Source: Burkholderiales bacterium
GTDB taxonomy: Bacteria; Pseudomonadota; Gammaproteobacteria; Burkholderiales; Burkholderiaceae_F
Assembly (NCBI GenBank): GCA_016716275.1
Contig: JADJWR010000002.1
Location: 620,001 to 684,000, forward strand
Reading direction: 5' to 3'
DNA length: 64,000 nt
Part shown: positions 17,154-24,306 of the stretch, piece after piece
Layout: each line of letters begins with the position of its first letter
How positions within the stretch are numbered: the first letter of the stretch is position 1
Position numbers and translations under genes: made by a program
Notes under the pieces: generated by a model
The model's database searches: none
The model's input: only the letters and a program-made list of their open reading frames with translations
Told to the model about the DNA's origin: nothing

Positions 17154-18272
17154 ATGCCCGCCCTGTTCGAAGCCCTGTCGCTGCGCAGCCTGCAGCTTGC
17201 CAACCGCATCATGGTGTCGCCGATGTGCCAGTACTCGGCCGTCGAGGGCTGTGCGACGGCCTGGCATTTCGCGCATCTCCTTTCGCTGGCGGGTTCCGGC
17301 GCGGCGCTGCTGTGTGTCGAAGCCACCGCGGTGACGCGCGAGGCGCGCATAACGCCCGGCTGCCTCGGCCTGTGGGACGACACCTGCGAAGCGGCGCTGG
17401 CGCCGATCGTCCGCCTGATCCGCACCACCTCGCCGGTCAAGCTGGCGATGCAGCTCGCGCACGCCGGCCGCAAAGGCTCGAGCCGGCCGCCGTGGGAAGG
17501 CGGCAGGTTGCTGGCACCGGCGGAAGGCGGATGGGTCCCCGAGGCGCCGTCGGCGGTCGCGCACGCGCCGGACGAGGCGCCGCCGCGTGAGCTCGCCCGG
17601 GAAGAGCTGACCCGGCTGCGCGCCGCGTTCGCCGCTGCGGCGCGACGGGCGGCGCGGCTCGACTTCGACGCGCTCGAGGTCCACATGGCGCACGGCTACC
17701 TGCTGCACGAGTTCCTGTCGCCGGTGGCGAACAGGCGCAACGACGAGTACGGCGGCGACCTGACGGGCCGGATGCGCTTCCCGCTCGAAGTGTTCGACGC
17801 GGTGCGGGCGGCGTTTCCGGCCGACCGGCCGGTCGGCGTTCGCGTGTCGGCCACCGACTGGCTAGACGGCGAGGAAAGCTGGACGCCGGATCAGACGCTC
17901 GAACTGGCGCGCCAGCTGCAGTCGCGCGGCTGCGACTGGATCGACGTTTCCAGCGGCGGCATCTCGCCGCGGCAGAAGATCGAGCTGAAGCCGGGCTACC
18001 AGGTGCCCTTCGCTCGAGCGCTGCGCCAGGCAACCGGCATGCCGACGATCGCCGTCGGCCTGATCACCGAACCGCAGCAAGCCGAGGCCATCGTTGCCTC
18101 GGGCCAGGCCGACATGGTCGCGCTGGCTCGGCAGATGCTCTACGACCCGCGCTGGCCTTGGCATGCGGCGGCGGCGCTCGGCGGCGTGGTTCAGGGGCCA
18201 CGCCAGTACTGGCGTGGCCTGCCGAAAGCGGCGGCCGGCATCTTCGGCGACATTGCGTTCAGCCAGCGCTGA
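17154..18272 (+). CDS. NADH:flavin oxidoreductase, Old Yellow Enzyme (YqjM/NamA-like)
   Basis: An FMN-dependent ene-reductase of 372 residues that reduces activated C=C bonds. NRIMVSPMCQYSAVEG includes the YqjM-type Cys in the active site. AMQLAHAGRKGSS follows, then EVHMAHGYLLHEFLSP with both His ligands and NRRNDEYGG. A C-terminal FMN-phosphate region, AVGLI to ADMVALARQML, completes the barrel. The natural substrate is unknown. It lies nine bases downstream of the CPBP gene, so it may share the ribD transcript; the placement beside flavin synthesis is suggestive only. Confidence 0.9.
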   Translation: MPALFEALSLRSLQLANRIMVSPMCQYSAVEGCATAWHFAHLLSLAGSGAALLCVEATAVTREARITPGCLGLWDDTCEAALAPIVRLIRTTSPVKLAMQLAHAGRKGSSRPPWEGGRLLAPAEGGWVPEAPSAVAHAPDEAPPRELAREELTRLRAAFAAAARRAARLDFDALEVHMAHGYLLHEFLSPVANRRNDEYGGDLTGRMRFPLEVFDAVRAAFPADRPVGVRVSATDWLDGEESWTPDQTLELARQLQSRGCDWIDVSSGGISPRQKIELKPGYQVPFARALRQATGMPTIAVGLITEPQQAEAIVASGQADMVALARQMLYDPRWPWHAAAALGGVVQGPRQYWRGLPKAAAGIFGDIAFSQR

Positions 18273-18341
18273 GCCTGCCGGCAGGCTGTCACCCGCCGGC
18301 GGTCGCGGCAGGGGGCGGCGGTCTGCGGCGAGGCGGCGTCC

Positions 18342-18347
18342 TAGAAT
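18342..18347 (+). promoter_or_regulatory. Candidate -10 element before ribBX
   Basis: TAGAAT lies 27 bases before the ribBX start codon; no good -35 is visible. The gap contains no FMN-riboswitch signature. Confidence 0.35.
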
Positions 18348-18374
18348 CGACACTTTCCGCTGCCGGGGCCTGTC

Positions 18375-19517
18375 ATGCTTGCAGCCGTTCCGAACCCTGC
18401 CACACCCTCGCCGATGGCCTCGGTTGAAGAGATCATCGACGAGATCCGCCAGGGCCACCTGGTGGTCCTGGTCGACGACGAAGACCGCGAGAACGAGGGC
18501 GACCTGGTGTTCGCAGCCGACTTCGTCACGCCGGAGAAGATCAACTTCATGGCCAAGCACGCGCGCGGCCTGATCTGCCTGACGCTGACCGATGCGCACG
18601 CGCGGCAGTTGCGCCTGCCGCCGATGGCCTCCGCCAACGGCACCGTGCACGGCACCAACTTCACGGTCTCGATCGAGGCCGCCAGCGGGGTGAGCACCGG
18701 CATCTCGGCGGCCGACCGCGCGCACACGGTCTGGGTGGCGACGCGGCCGGGCGCCCGGCCGGCCGACATCGTGCAGCCGGGCCACATCTTCCCGGTGGTG
18801 GCGCAGCCGGGCGGCGTGCTGATGCGTGCCGGGCACACGGAGGCGGGCTGCGACCTGACGCAGCTGGCGGGCCTGACGCCTGCCGCGGTGATCTGCGAGA
18901 TCATGAACGACGACGGCAGCATGGCGCGGCTGCCGGACCTGGTGCCGTTCGCCAGGCAGCACGGCCTGAAGGTCGGCACGATCGCCGACCTGATCCACTA
19001 CCGGGCCGCCAACGAGTCGATGATCGAGCGCATCGGCAGCCGCAGCATCGCCACCGCCGCCGGACCGTTCGAACTTATCGCCTACCGTGACCTGCCGAGC
19101 CGCAGTGCGCATCTGGCGCTGCTGCGCGGACCGATCGACCCCGAGCGCGAGGTGCTGGTGCGCGTGCATGAGCCGCTGTCGGTGCTCGACGCACTCGACG
19201 TCGACCGCAGCACCCATTCCTGGTCGCTGCCGCGGGCGCTGCAGAAGATCGCCGACGCCGGCAGCGGCGTGGTGGTGCTGCTGAACTGCGGCGAAACCGC
19301 GGACAGCCTGCTGGCGCAGTTCGCCACGCTGGCAAAGATCGACCACGGCACGGCGCCGGATCAGCGCAGCGCGCGCATGGACCTGCGCACTTACGGTGTC
19401 GGCGCGCAGATCCTGCGTGACCTGAACGTGGTCAAGATGAGGCTGCTGGCGCGGCCGCGGAAGATGCCGTCGATGGCCGGATTCGGCCTGCACACCACCG
19501 GCTTCATCGAGGACTGA
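18375..19517 (+). CDS. ribB: 3,4-dihydroxy-2-butanone 4-phosphate synthase with degenerate RibA domain (RibBX)
   Basis: Makes the four-carbon riboflavin precursor from ribulose 5-phosphate. Residues about 15-215 are a full RibB domain: VVLVDDEDRENEGDLVFAA, the substrate loop MRAGHTEAGCDL and EIMNDDGSMARLPDL. Residues about 220-380 resemble GTP cyclohydrolase II. However, the segment after VLVRVHEP, where active enzymes carry three zinc-binding Cys, has none, so RibA activity is not expected. This matches the betaproteobacterial RibBX form; a separate RibA must exist elsewhere. An alternative ATG is at 18414. ribH follows. Confidence 0.93.
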   Translation: MLAAVPNPATPSPMASVEEIIDEIRQGHLVVLVDDEDRENEGDLVFAADFVTPEKINFMAKHARGLICLTLTDAHARQLRLPPMASANGTVHGTNFTVSIEAASGVSTGISAADRAHTVWVATRPGARPADIVQPGHIFPVVAQPGGVLMRAGHTEAGCDLTQLAGLTPAAVICEIMNDDGSMARLPDLVPFARQHGLKVGTIADLIHYRAANESMIERIGSRSIATAAGPFELIAYRDLPSRSAHLALLRGPIDPEREVLVRVHEPLSVLDALDVDRSTHSWSLPRALQKIADAGSGVVVLLNCGETADSLLAQFATLAKIDHGTAPDQRSARMDLRTYGVGAQILRDLNVVKMRLLARPRKMPSMAGFGLHTTGFIED

Positions 19518-19577
19518 GAGCGACGGCAACGCGCCTCGCGCCGGCGGCGGCGCGTACACTCGCCATGAGGAGAAATC

Positions 19578-20066
19578 ATGGCCATCGACGAAATGAGTCC
19601 CGACCTGGACGGTGCCGGCCTGCGTATCGGCATCGTGCAGTCGCGCTTCAACGAGTGGGCCGGCCAGGCGCTGGCCGAGGCCTGCATCGACGAGCTGCTG
19701 CAGCTGGGCGTGGACGAGAACGACCTCACGCGGCTGACGGTGCCGGGAGCGCTGGAGATCCCGCTGACGCTGGCCCGGCTGGCGGATGCAGGCGACTTCG
19801 ATGCCCTGATTGCGCTCGGCTGCGTCATCCGCGGCGACACCTATCACTTCGAGGTGGTGGCCAACGAATCGGCGGCGGGGGTTGCCCGCGCCGCGCTCGA
19901 CAGCGGCGTGCCGATGATCAACGGAATCCTGACCACCGATGACGAAGAGCAGGCGCGCCTGCGGGTCCGCGAGAAGGGTCGCGACGCCGCGCGCGTCGCG
20001 GTCGAGATGGGCAACCTGATGTGGTCGCTCGCCGAGGACGGCGAGGAACAGCCCGGGGCACCGTAG
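19578..20066 (+). CDS. ribH: 6,7-dimethyl-8-ribityllumazine synthase
   Basis: Condenses the RibB and RibD products to the riboflavin precursor lumazine, forming hollow oligomers. The 162-residue product shows IGIVQSRFNEW, TVPGALEIPL, ALGCVIRGDTYHFEVVANES and a C-terminal helix ending EMGNLMWSL. The catalytic His lies in TYHFE. A GAGGAG Shine-Dalgarno precedes the ATG. TACACT upstream may be a -10. It is followed two bases after its stop by nusB, a widely conserved pair. Confidence 0.96.
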   Translation: MAIDEMSPDLDGAGLRIGIVQSRFNEWAGQALAEACIDELLQLGVDENDLTRLTVPGALEIPLTLARLADAGDFDALIALGCVIRGDTYHFEVVANESAAGVARAALDSGVPMINGILTTDDEEQARLRVREKGRDAARVAVEMGNLMWSLAEDGEEQPGAP

Positions 20067-20067
20067 C

Positions 20068-20535
20068 GTGGCCGAGCAGCGTGTCGGCGAGGCGCGCCCG
20101 CGCGCCGGCGGTCGCAGCGCGCGCCGCCGGGCGCGCGAACTGGCACTGCAGGGCATCTACGAGTGGCTGGTCGGCAGGCAGGACCTGGCGGCCGTCGAGA
20201 GTCACCTGATGGAGTCCGACGGCTTCGACAAGGCCGACCGCGAGCATCTGCGCGAGGTGCTGCACGGCGTGGTCGACGGCGCCGATGCGTTGCGTGCGCA
20301 GTTCGTCGACTTCATCGACCGGCGTCCGGAGCAGCTGTCGCCTGTGGAGCACGGCATCCTGCTGATCGGCACCTACGAGCTTCGGCAGCGGCCGGAGATC
20401 CCGTACCGCGTGGTCATCAACGAGGCTGTCGAACTGGCCAAGAGCTTCGGCGGCACGGAAGGTTTCAAGTACGTCAACGGCGTGCTCGACCGGGTCGCCG
20501 CGCGGCTGCGCCCGCACGAAGCGCAGCCGCGTTGA
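20068..20535 (+). CDS. nusB: Transcription antitermination protein NusB
   Basis: Binds boxA RNA with NusE (S10) to assemble antitermination complexes on rRNA operons. The 155-residue all-helical protein has RRRARELALQGIYEWL at the start, the core PVEHGILLIGTYELRQRPEIPYRVVINEAVELAKSFGG region, and the closing KYVNGVLDRVA. The GTG start is two bases past ribH, so the genes are coupled. The N-terminal basic stretch is family-typical. Confidence 0.95.
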   Translation: MAEQRVGEARPRAGGRSARRRARELALQGIYEWLVGRQDLAAVESHLMESDGFDKADREHLREVLHGVVDGADALRAQFVDFIDRRPEQLSPVEHGILLIGTYELRQRPEIPYRVVINEAVELAKSFGGTEGFKYVNGVLDRVAARLRPHEAQPR

Positions 20536-20571
20536 GCGGGTGGCGGCACCGACGTTCCGGTTCCGGGGCCA

Positions 20572-20606
20572 TCCTCCCCAGGCGGGAGGTGCCCGCCCGA
20601 GGAGGA
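20572..20606 (+). other. Hairpin with symmetric internal loop in the nusB-thiL gap
   Basis: TCCTCC/GGAGGA (20572-20577, 20601-20606) is continuous with GGCGGG/CCCGCC (20581-20586, 20592-20597) through a three-by-three internal loop, closed by a five-base loop. No T tract follows. The right arm contains GGAGGAG but lies too far (about 35 bases) from the thiL start to be its ribosome-binding site. It shows no thiamine-pyrophosphate riboswitch signature. Confidence 0.45.
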
Positions 20607-20640
20607 GACGCAGCGGCACGGTTCCCGACCGGCGGCGGCG

Positions 20641-21642
20641 ATGAACGAGTTCGAACTGATCGACCGCTTCTTCTCCCGTCCACTGCCCGCCGGTGGCATC
20701 GTGATGCGGGGAGTTGGCGACGACTGCGCGCTGCTTGACTGCGGCGGGCGGGTGCTGGCGATGACGACCGACCTGCTGCTCGAGGGTCGCCATTTCCTGC
20801 CCGACGCCGATCCGGCGTCGCTCGGCCACAAGGCGCTTGCGGTCAACCTTTCCGACCTGGCCGCTGCCGGCGCTTCGCCTCGCGCATTCCAGCTGGCGCT
20901 GGCGTTGCCGCGTGCCGACGAAACGTGGCTGGAGGCGTTCTGCCATGGGCTGTTCGCGCTGGCCGACGAGCAGGGCTGCGTGCTCGCGGGCGGCGACACC
21001 ACGCGCGCGCCTCGGCTGGCGTCGGAGACGACACAAGTCGACGGACCGCTGACGATCTGCATCACCGCGCTCGGCGACCTGCCGGGCGCGGCGGTGCGCA
21101 CGCGTGCCGGAGCGCGGGTCGGCGACGACCTCTGGGTCTCCGGCACGCTAGGCGATGCGCGTGCCGCGCTCGCCTGTCGCCGCGGCGAGTTCGCCGGCGT
21201 GCCGCTGGCGGACGCGACGAGCTTCGCGGCGCGAATGGACCGGCCGCAGCCGCGGGTGGCGCTTGGCATCGCGCTGCGCGGACTTGCCACGGCCGCCATC
21301 GACATCTCCGACGGCCTGCTCGGTGACCTCGGCCACATCCTGAAGCGCTCGCGGGTCGGCGCCGTGGTCGAATGGGAGCGGCTGCCGCGCAGCGGCGCTT
21401 TACGTGGCCTGCACGTCGAACAGCAGCGTCGCTTTGCCATGGCCGGCGGCGACGATTACGAGCTGTTGTTCACCGCGCCGCCGGCGCAGCGAAAGGCGGT
21501 CGAGGCAGCGGGCTTCACTTCGTCGACAGCCGTCACCCGGATCGGCCGCATCGTCGAGGCGGCCGACCGCCTGCGCGTTGTCGACGGCGGAGGGGTCGAA
21601 CTGCCGACGCCGTGGCATGCCTTCGACCACTTCGCCGAATGA
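20641..21642 (+). CDS. thiL: Thiamine-monophosphate kinase
   Basis: Phosphorylates thiamine monophosphate to thiamine diphosphate, the last step of the pathway. The 333-residue AIR-synthase-fold protein has GVGDDCALLD, TTDLLLEGRHFLPDADP, HKALAVNLSDLAAAGA and the ATP-binding VSGTLGDA region, with AIDISDGLLGDL and MAGGDDYELLFT in the C-terminal half. The stop overlaps the pgpA start by four bases. The product feeds ThDP enzymes, one of which is encoded at 24.3-26.0 kb. Confidence 0.96.
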   Translation: MNEFELIDRFFSRPLPAGGIVMRGVGDDCALLDCGGRVLAMTTDLLLEGRHFLPDADPASLGHKALAVNLSDLAAAGASPRAFQLALALPRADETWLEAFCHGLFALADEQGCVLAGGDTTRAPRLASETTQVDGPLTICITALGDLPGAAVRTRAGARVGDDLWVSGTLGDARAALACRRGEFAGVPLADATSFAARMDRPQPRVALGIALRGLATAAIDISDGLLGDLGHILKRSRVGAVVEWERLPRSGALRGLHVEQQRRFAMAGGDDYELLFTAPPAQRKAVEAAGFTSSTAVTRIGRIVEAADRLRVVDGGGVELPTPWHAFDHFAE

Positions 21643-22199
21643 GCATTGGCCGCCACACGCCGATGACCGCCGCCGTGCCGCCCGACCGTGTCGACGATGT
21701 TCCGCCGAGGCGGCCGACCGTCCGGTTCATGCTCGCCTCGCCGTGGCACCTGCTGGCGCTCGGCGCTGGCGCCGGCCTGCCGCGCGCCGCGCCGGGGACC
21801 TGGGGCACGCTGCTGGCCTGGCTGCTGTTCCTGCGTCTCGACCAGTCGCTCGGTCCCTGGTCATGGTGGCTGCTGGTGGGAATCATGCTGGCGGCCGGGT
21901 CCTACGCCGCGCAACTGACCGGCACCCGGCTGCGCGTGCCGGATTCGAGCCACATCGTCATCGACGAGATCGTCGCCTTCTGGATCGTGCTGCTGCTGCT
22001 GCCCGGCGATGCCGCGCACGGCGGACCGATGCTGATTGCGGCTTTCCTGCTTTTCCGCTTCTTCGATATCGTCAAGCCGCCGCCGATTCGCGCCCTCGAT
22101 GCGCGATTCAAGAACGGTGCCGGCGTGATGGCCGACGACCTGGTGGCGGCCTTCTACACGCTGCTGGTGCTGGCGATTGGTGTCCGGCTGTGGGGGTGA
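21639..22199 (+). CDS. pgpA: Phosphatidylglycerophosphatase A
   Basis: Removes phosphate from phosphatidylglycerophosphate to give phosphatidylglycerol in the inner membrane. The 186-residue protein has the PgpA pattern: GAGLPRAAPGTWGTLLA, then SSHIVIDEIVAFWIVLLLLP with the acidic catalytic residues, FFDIVKPPPIRALD and GAGVMADDLVAAFYTLLVL. About four membrane segments are present. The first ATG overlaps the thiL stop; a second at 21663 is possible. Confidence 0.94.
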   Translation: MSIGRHTPMTAAVPPDRVDDVPPRRPTVRFMLASPWHLLALGAGAGLPRAAPGTWGTLLAWLLFLRLDQSLGPWSWWLLVGIMLAAGSYAAQLTGTRLRVPDSSHIVIDEIVAFWIVLLLLPGDAAHGGPMLIAAFLLFRFFDIVKPPPIRALDARFKNGAGVMADDLVAAFYTLLVLAIGVRLWG

Positions 22200-22204
22200 G
22201 GTCG

Positions 22205-22723
22205 ATGGCAAAGGCGCAACGGCGGATCGTCGAAGTGGCCGAGGCGGTCGGCCGGGCGCTGCTGGCGCGACGGATGTGGCTGGCGACGGCCGAGTCCTGC
22301 ACCGCCGGAGGGGTCGCCTACGCCGTAACCCAGATCGCAGGCTCGAGCCGATGGTTCGACCGCGGCTTCGTCACTTACTCGAATGCGGCGAAGCGGCAGA
22401 TGCTCGGTGTCAGCGCGGTGGACCTTCGCCTGCACGGCGCCGTCAGCGAACCGGTGGCGCGGGCAATGGCGCGCGGCGCGCTCGTCGCCAGCGACGCGCA
22501 CATCGCGGTGGGCATCACCGGCATCGCCGGTCCTGGGGGTGGCACCGCCGAGAAGCCGGTTGGCCTGGTGTGCTTCTGCTGGGCGCTGCGTCGGGCAGGG
22601 GAACTGCGGCTGCGCACCGAGTCGCGGCGCCTGGCGGGCGACCGCGCCGCCGTCCGGACCGATGCAATCGTCATCGCGCTCGACGGACTGCTGCAGACGC
22701 TGGAGGAGAACAGCGATGTCTGA
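22205..22723 (+). CDS. pncC: Nicotinamide-nucleotide amidase (CinA C-terminal domain)
   Basis: Deamidates NMN to nicotinic acid mononucleotide in pyridine-nucleotide recycling. The 172-residue protein is the single-domain form of the CinA C-terminus: ATAESCTAGGVAYAVT carries the catalytic Ser, FVTYSNAAKRQMLGV follows, and VGITGIAGPGGGTAEKPVGLV closes the motif set. It overlaps the downstream hydrolase by eight bases and follows pgpA by five, so thiL-pgpA-pncC and the hydrolase form one operon. Confidence 0.94.
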   Translation: MAKAQRRIVEVAEAVGRALLARRMWLATAESCTAGGVAYAVTQIAGSSRWFDRGFVTYSNAAKRQMLGVSAVDLRLHGAVSEPVARAMARGALVASDAHIAVGITGIAGPGGGTAEKPVGLVCFCWALRRAGELRLRTESRRLAGDRAAVRTDAIVIALDGLLQTLEENSDV

Positions 22724-23618
22724 CTGGTTCGCCGGATTCGCACAGGAGCGACTGGCGGTCAACGGTGTCTGTCTCAACCTGCGCCACAACATCGGCTCCG
22801 CCGCAGGCAGGCCGCCGCTGCTGCTGCTGCACGGCTTCCCGCAGACGCACGTGATGTGGCACAAGGTGGTGCCGCTGCTCGCCGGTCACTTCGCGTTGGT
22901 CGCGCCGGACCTGCGTGGCTATGGCGACTCCGACAAGCCACAGTCGGATGCTTCGCACGCCGCGTACAGCAAGCGGGCGATGGCGGCGGACAGCGTCGCG
23001 CTGATGCGGCTGCTCGGATTCGAGCGCTTTGCGGTCTGCGGCCATGATCGCGGCGGCCGCGTCGCGCACCGCATGGCGCTCGATCACCCGCAGGCGGTCG
23101 GGCGGCTGATGCTGCTCGACATCTCGCCGACGCTGACCATGTACGAGCGCACCGATATGGCCTTCGCCCGCGCCTATTACCACTGGTTCTTCCTGATCCA
23201 GCCCGAGCCGCTGCCGGAGAAGCTGATCGGCGCGGATCCCGCGTTCTACCTGCGGCGGAGCCTCGGCGGCTGGGGCAGCCATGGGCTCGAGGTGTTCGAC
23301 CCGCGGGCGCTGGCCGAGTATGAGCGCTGCTTTGGCGACGCTGCGACGATCCATGCGATGTGCGAGGACTATCGCGCTGCGGCCTCGATCGACATGGAGC
23401 ACGATCGCGCCGACTCGCGGGCGCGCATCGCCAGCCCGCTTCGCGTGCTCTGGGGCGAGCGCGGCGTCGTCCATCGCCTGTTTGCGCCGATTGCCGACTG
23501 GCAGGCCAAGGCTTCGGTCCCGGTCAGCGGCAGAACGACGCCGGGCGGGCACTACATCGCCGAGGAAACGCCCGAACTGCTGGCGGGTGAGATGCTGTCG
23601 TTCTTCGGCGCGAGTTGA
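22716..23618 (+). CDS. Fluoroacetate/haloacetate dehalogenase-like alpha/beta hydrolase
   Basis: A 300-residue alpha/beta hydrolase with the full residue set known from the Rhodopseudomonas fluoroacetate dehalogenase. The nucleophile Asp111 is in GHDRGGR, Arg112 and Arg115 would bind carboxylate, and Asp135 and His279 complete the triad. His156, Trp157 and Tyr219 match the halide pocket. FPQTHVMWHKV and DLRGYGDSDKP are family motifs. By inference it cleaves C-halogen bonds of small 2-halo acids, possibly C-F. It is translationally coupled to pncC, so expression is probably constitutive rather than induced by xenobiotics. Confidence 0.87.
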   Translation: MSDWFAGFAQERLAVNGVCLNLRHNIGSAAGRPPLLLLHGFPQTHVMWHKVVPLLAGHFALVAPDLRGYGDSDKPQSDASHAAYSKRAMAADSVALMRLLGFERFAVCGHDRGGRVAHRMALDHPQAVGRLMLLDISPTLTMYERTDMAFARAYYHWFFLIQPEPLPEKLIGADPAFYLRRSLGGWGSHGLEVFDPRALAEYERCFGDAATIHAMCEDYRAAASIDMEHDRADSRARIASPLRVLWGERGVVHRLFAPIADWQAKASVPVSGRTTPGGHYIAEETPELLAGEMLSFFGAS

Positions 23619-23652
23619 TCGGCGTGAACCAGTGGCCGGCTCGTTCCCCGGC

Positions 23653-24147
23653 TCAGGCAGGCTGAGCCAGCGGTGGCTGGCGATCGGGAAGCCGATGCTC
23701 CTGTGCGCGCAGCCAGAAATCGGTCTCGTCAGGACTTCGCAGGTGAAACACCTGCAGGTGCGACAGCGCGGGATGGCTCAGCAGCCTGTGCACATGTGGC
23801 GTCCAGGCCATGTGCACGAGACTGTCGCGAACGTCGGCGAAGCCCGGCAGGCGATGCCCGGCGGGCGTTCTGGCAAACCCGGCCCGTAGCCTTCGTAGCC
23901 ATGCCCTGGTCACCGCCACCGGCAGGAAGTGCAGCCAGACTGCGGTGTCGGCGTCGCGCAGCAGCACGCCCGACAGTTCGCCGACCCGCGCAGTGGTTAC
24001 CCAGCCGGGCGCCTGTCCGGGCGACGGGCCCTCCTCCGCGGCCGCTAAGCAAGGCAGGTCGAGACGCTGTGCGAGCCGCGCCGCTGCGTGCCTGCTCCAG
24101 GCATCGCCGAACCCGCCCGGCTGACCAAGGACCACGATCCGCTTCAT
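23653..24147 (-). CDS. Adenylate-kinase-like protein with degenerate P-loop
   Basis: A 164-residue cytoplasmic protein starting MKRIVVLGQPGGFGDAW. The opening strand-loop resembles an NTPase P-loop but lacks the GKS/T that binds phosphate. AVWLHFLPVAVTRAWLRRLRAG in the middle and VFHLRSPDETDFWL near the end resemble the topology-modulation (FlaR-like) kinases. I infer a kinase-derived protein without ordinary ATP binding; function unknown. An upstream in-frame start at 24198 would add 17 residues. It is convergent with the dehalogenase; a seven-bp stem (23650-23668) spans its stop. Confidence 0.6.
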   Translation of the reverse strand: MKRIVVLGQPGGFGDAWSRHAAARLAQRLDLPCLAAAEEGPSPGQAPGWVTTARVGELSGVLLRDADTAVWLHFLPVAVTRAWLRRLRAGFARTPAGHRLPGFADVRDSLVHMAWTPHVHRLLSHPALSHLQVFHLRSPDETDFWLRAQEHRLPDRQPPLAQPA

Positions 24148-24306
24148 GGTGACTGCGACACGAGCGCCCTCCGCGGGTTCGGTCCAGCTGCTAGTCATCG
24201 CTCACTTCGCAATGCTAGGCGCAGGCGCCTCGGGGTCGCCACAGGCGCTCACGCGATCGGGGGATCGTCGTTGGTATCGCGCAACGGGGTGCGCGACCGG
24301 CAGGGG

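Noticed and set aside
18273..18374. FMN riboswitch before ribBX (or ribD, ribH)
   Set aside because: The conserved FMN-element blocks are not present in the gaps upstream of any of the rib genes.
20536..20640. Thiamine-pyrophosphate riboswitch before thiL
   Set aside because: No CTGAGA-type core or matching helices; only an unrelated hairpin.
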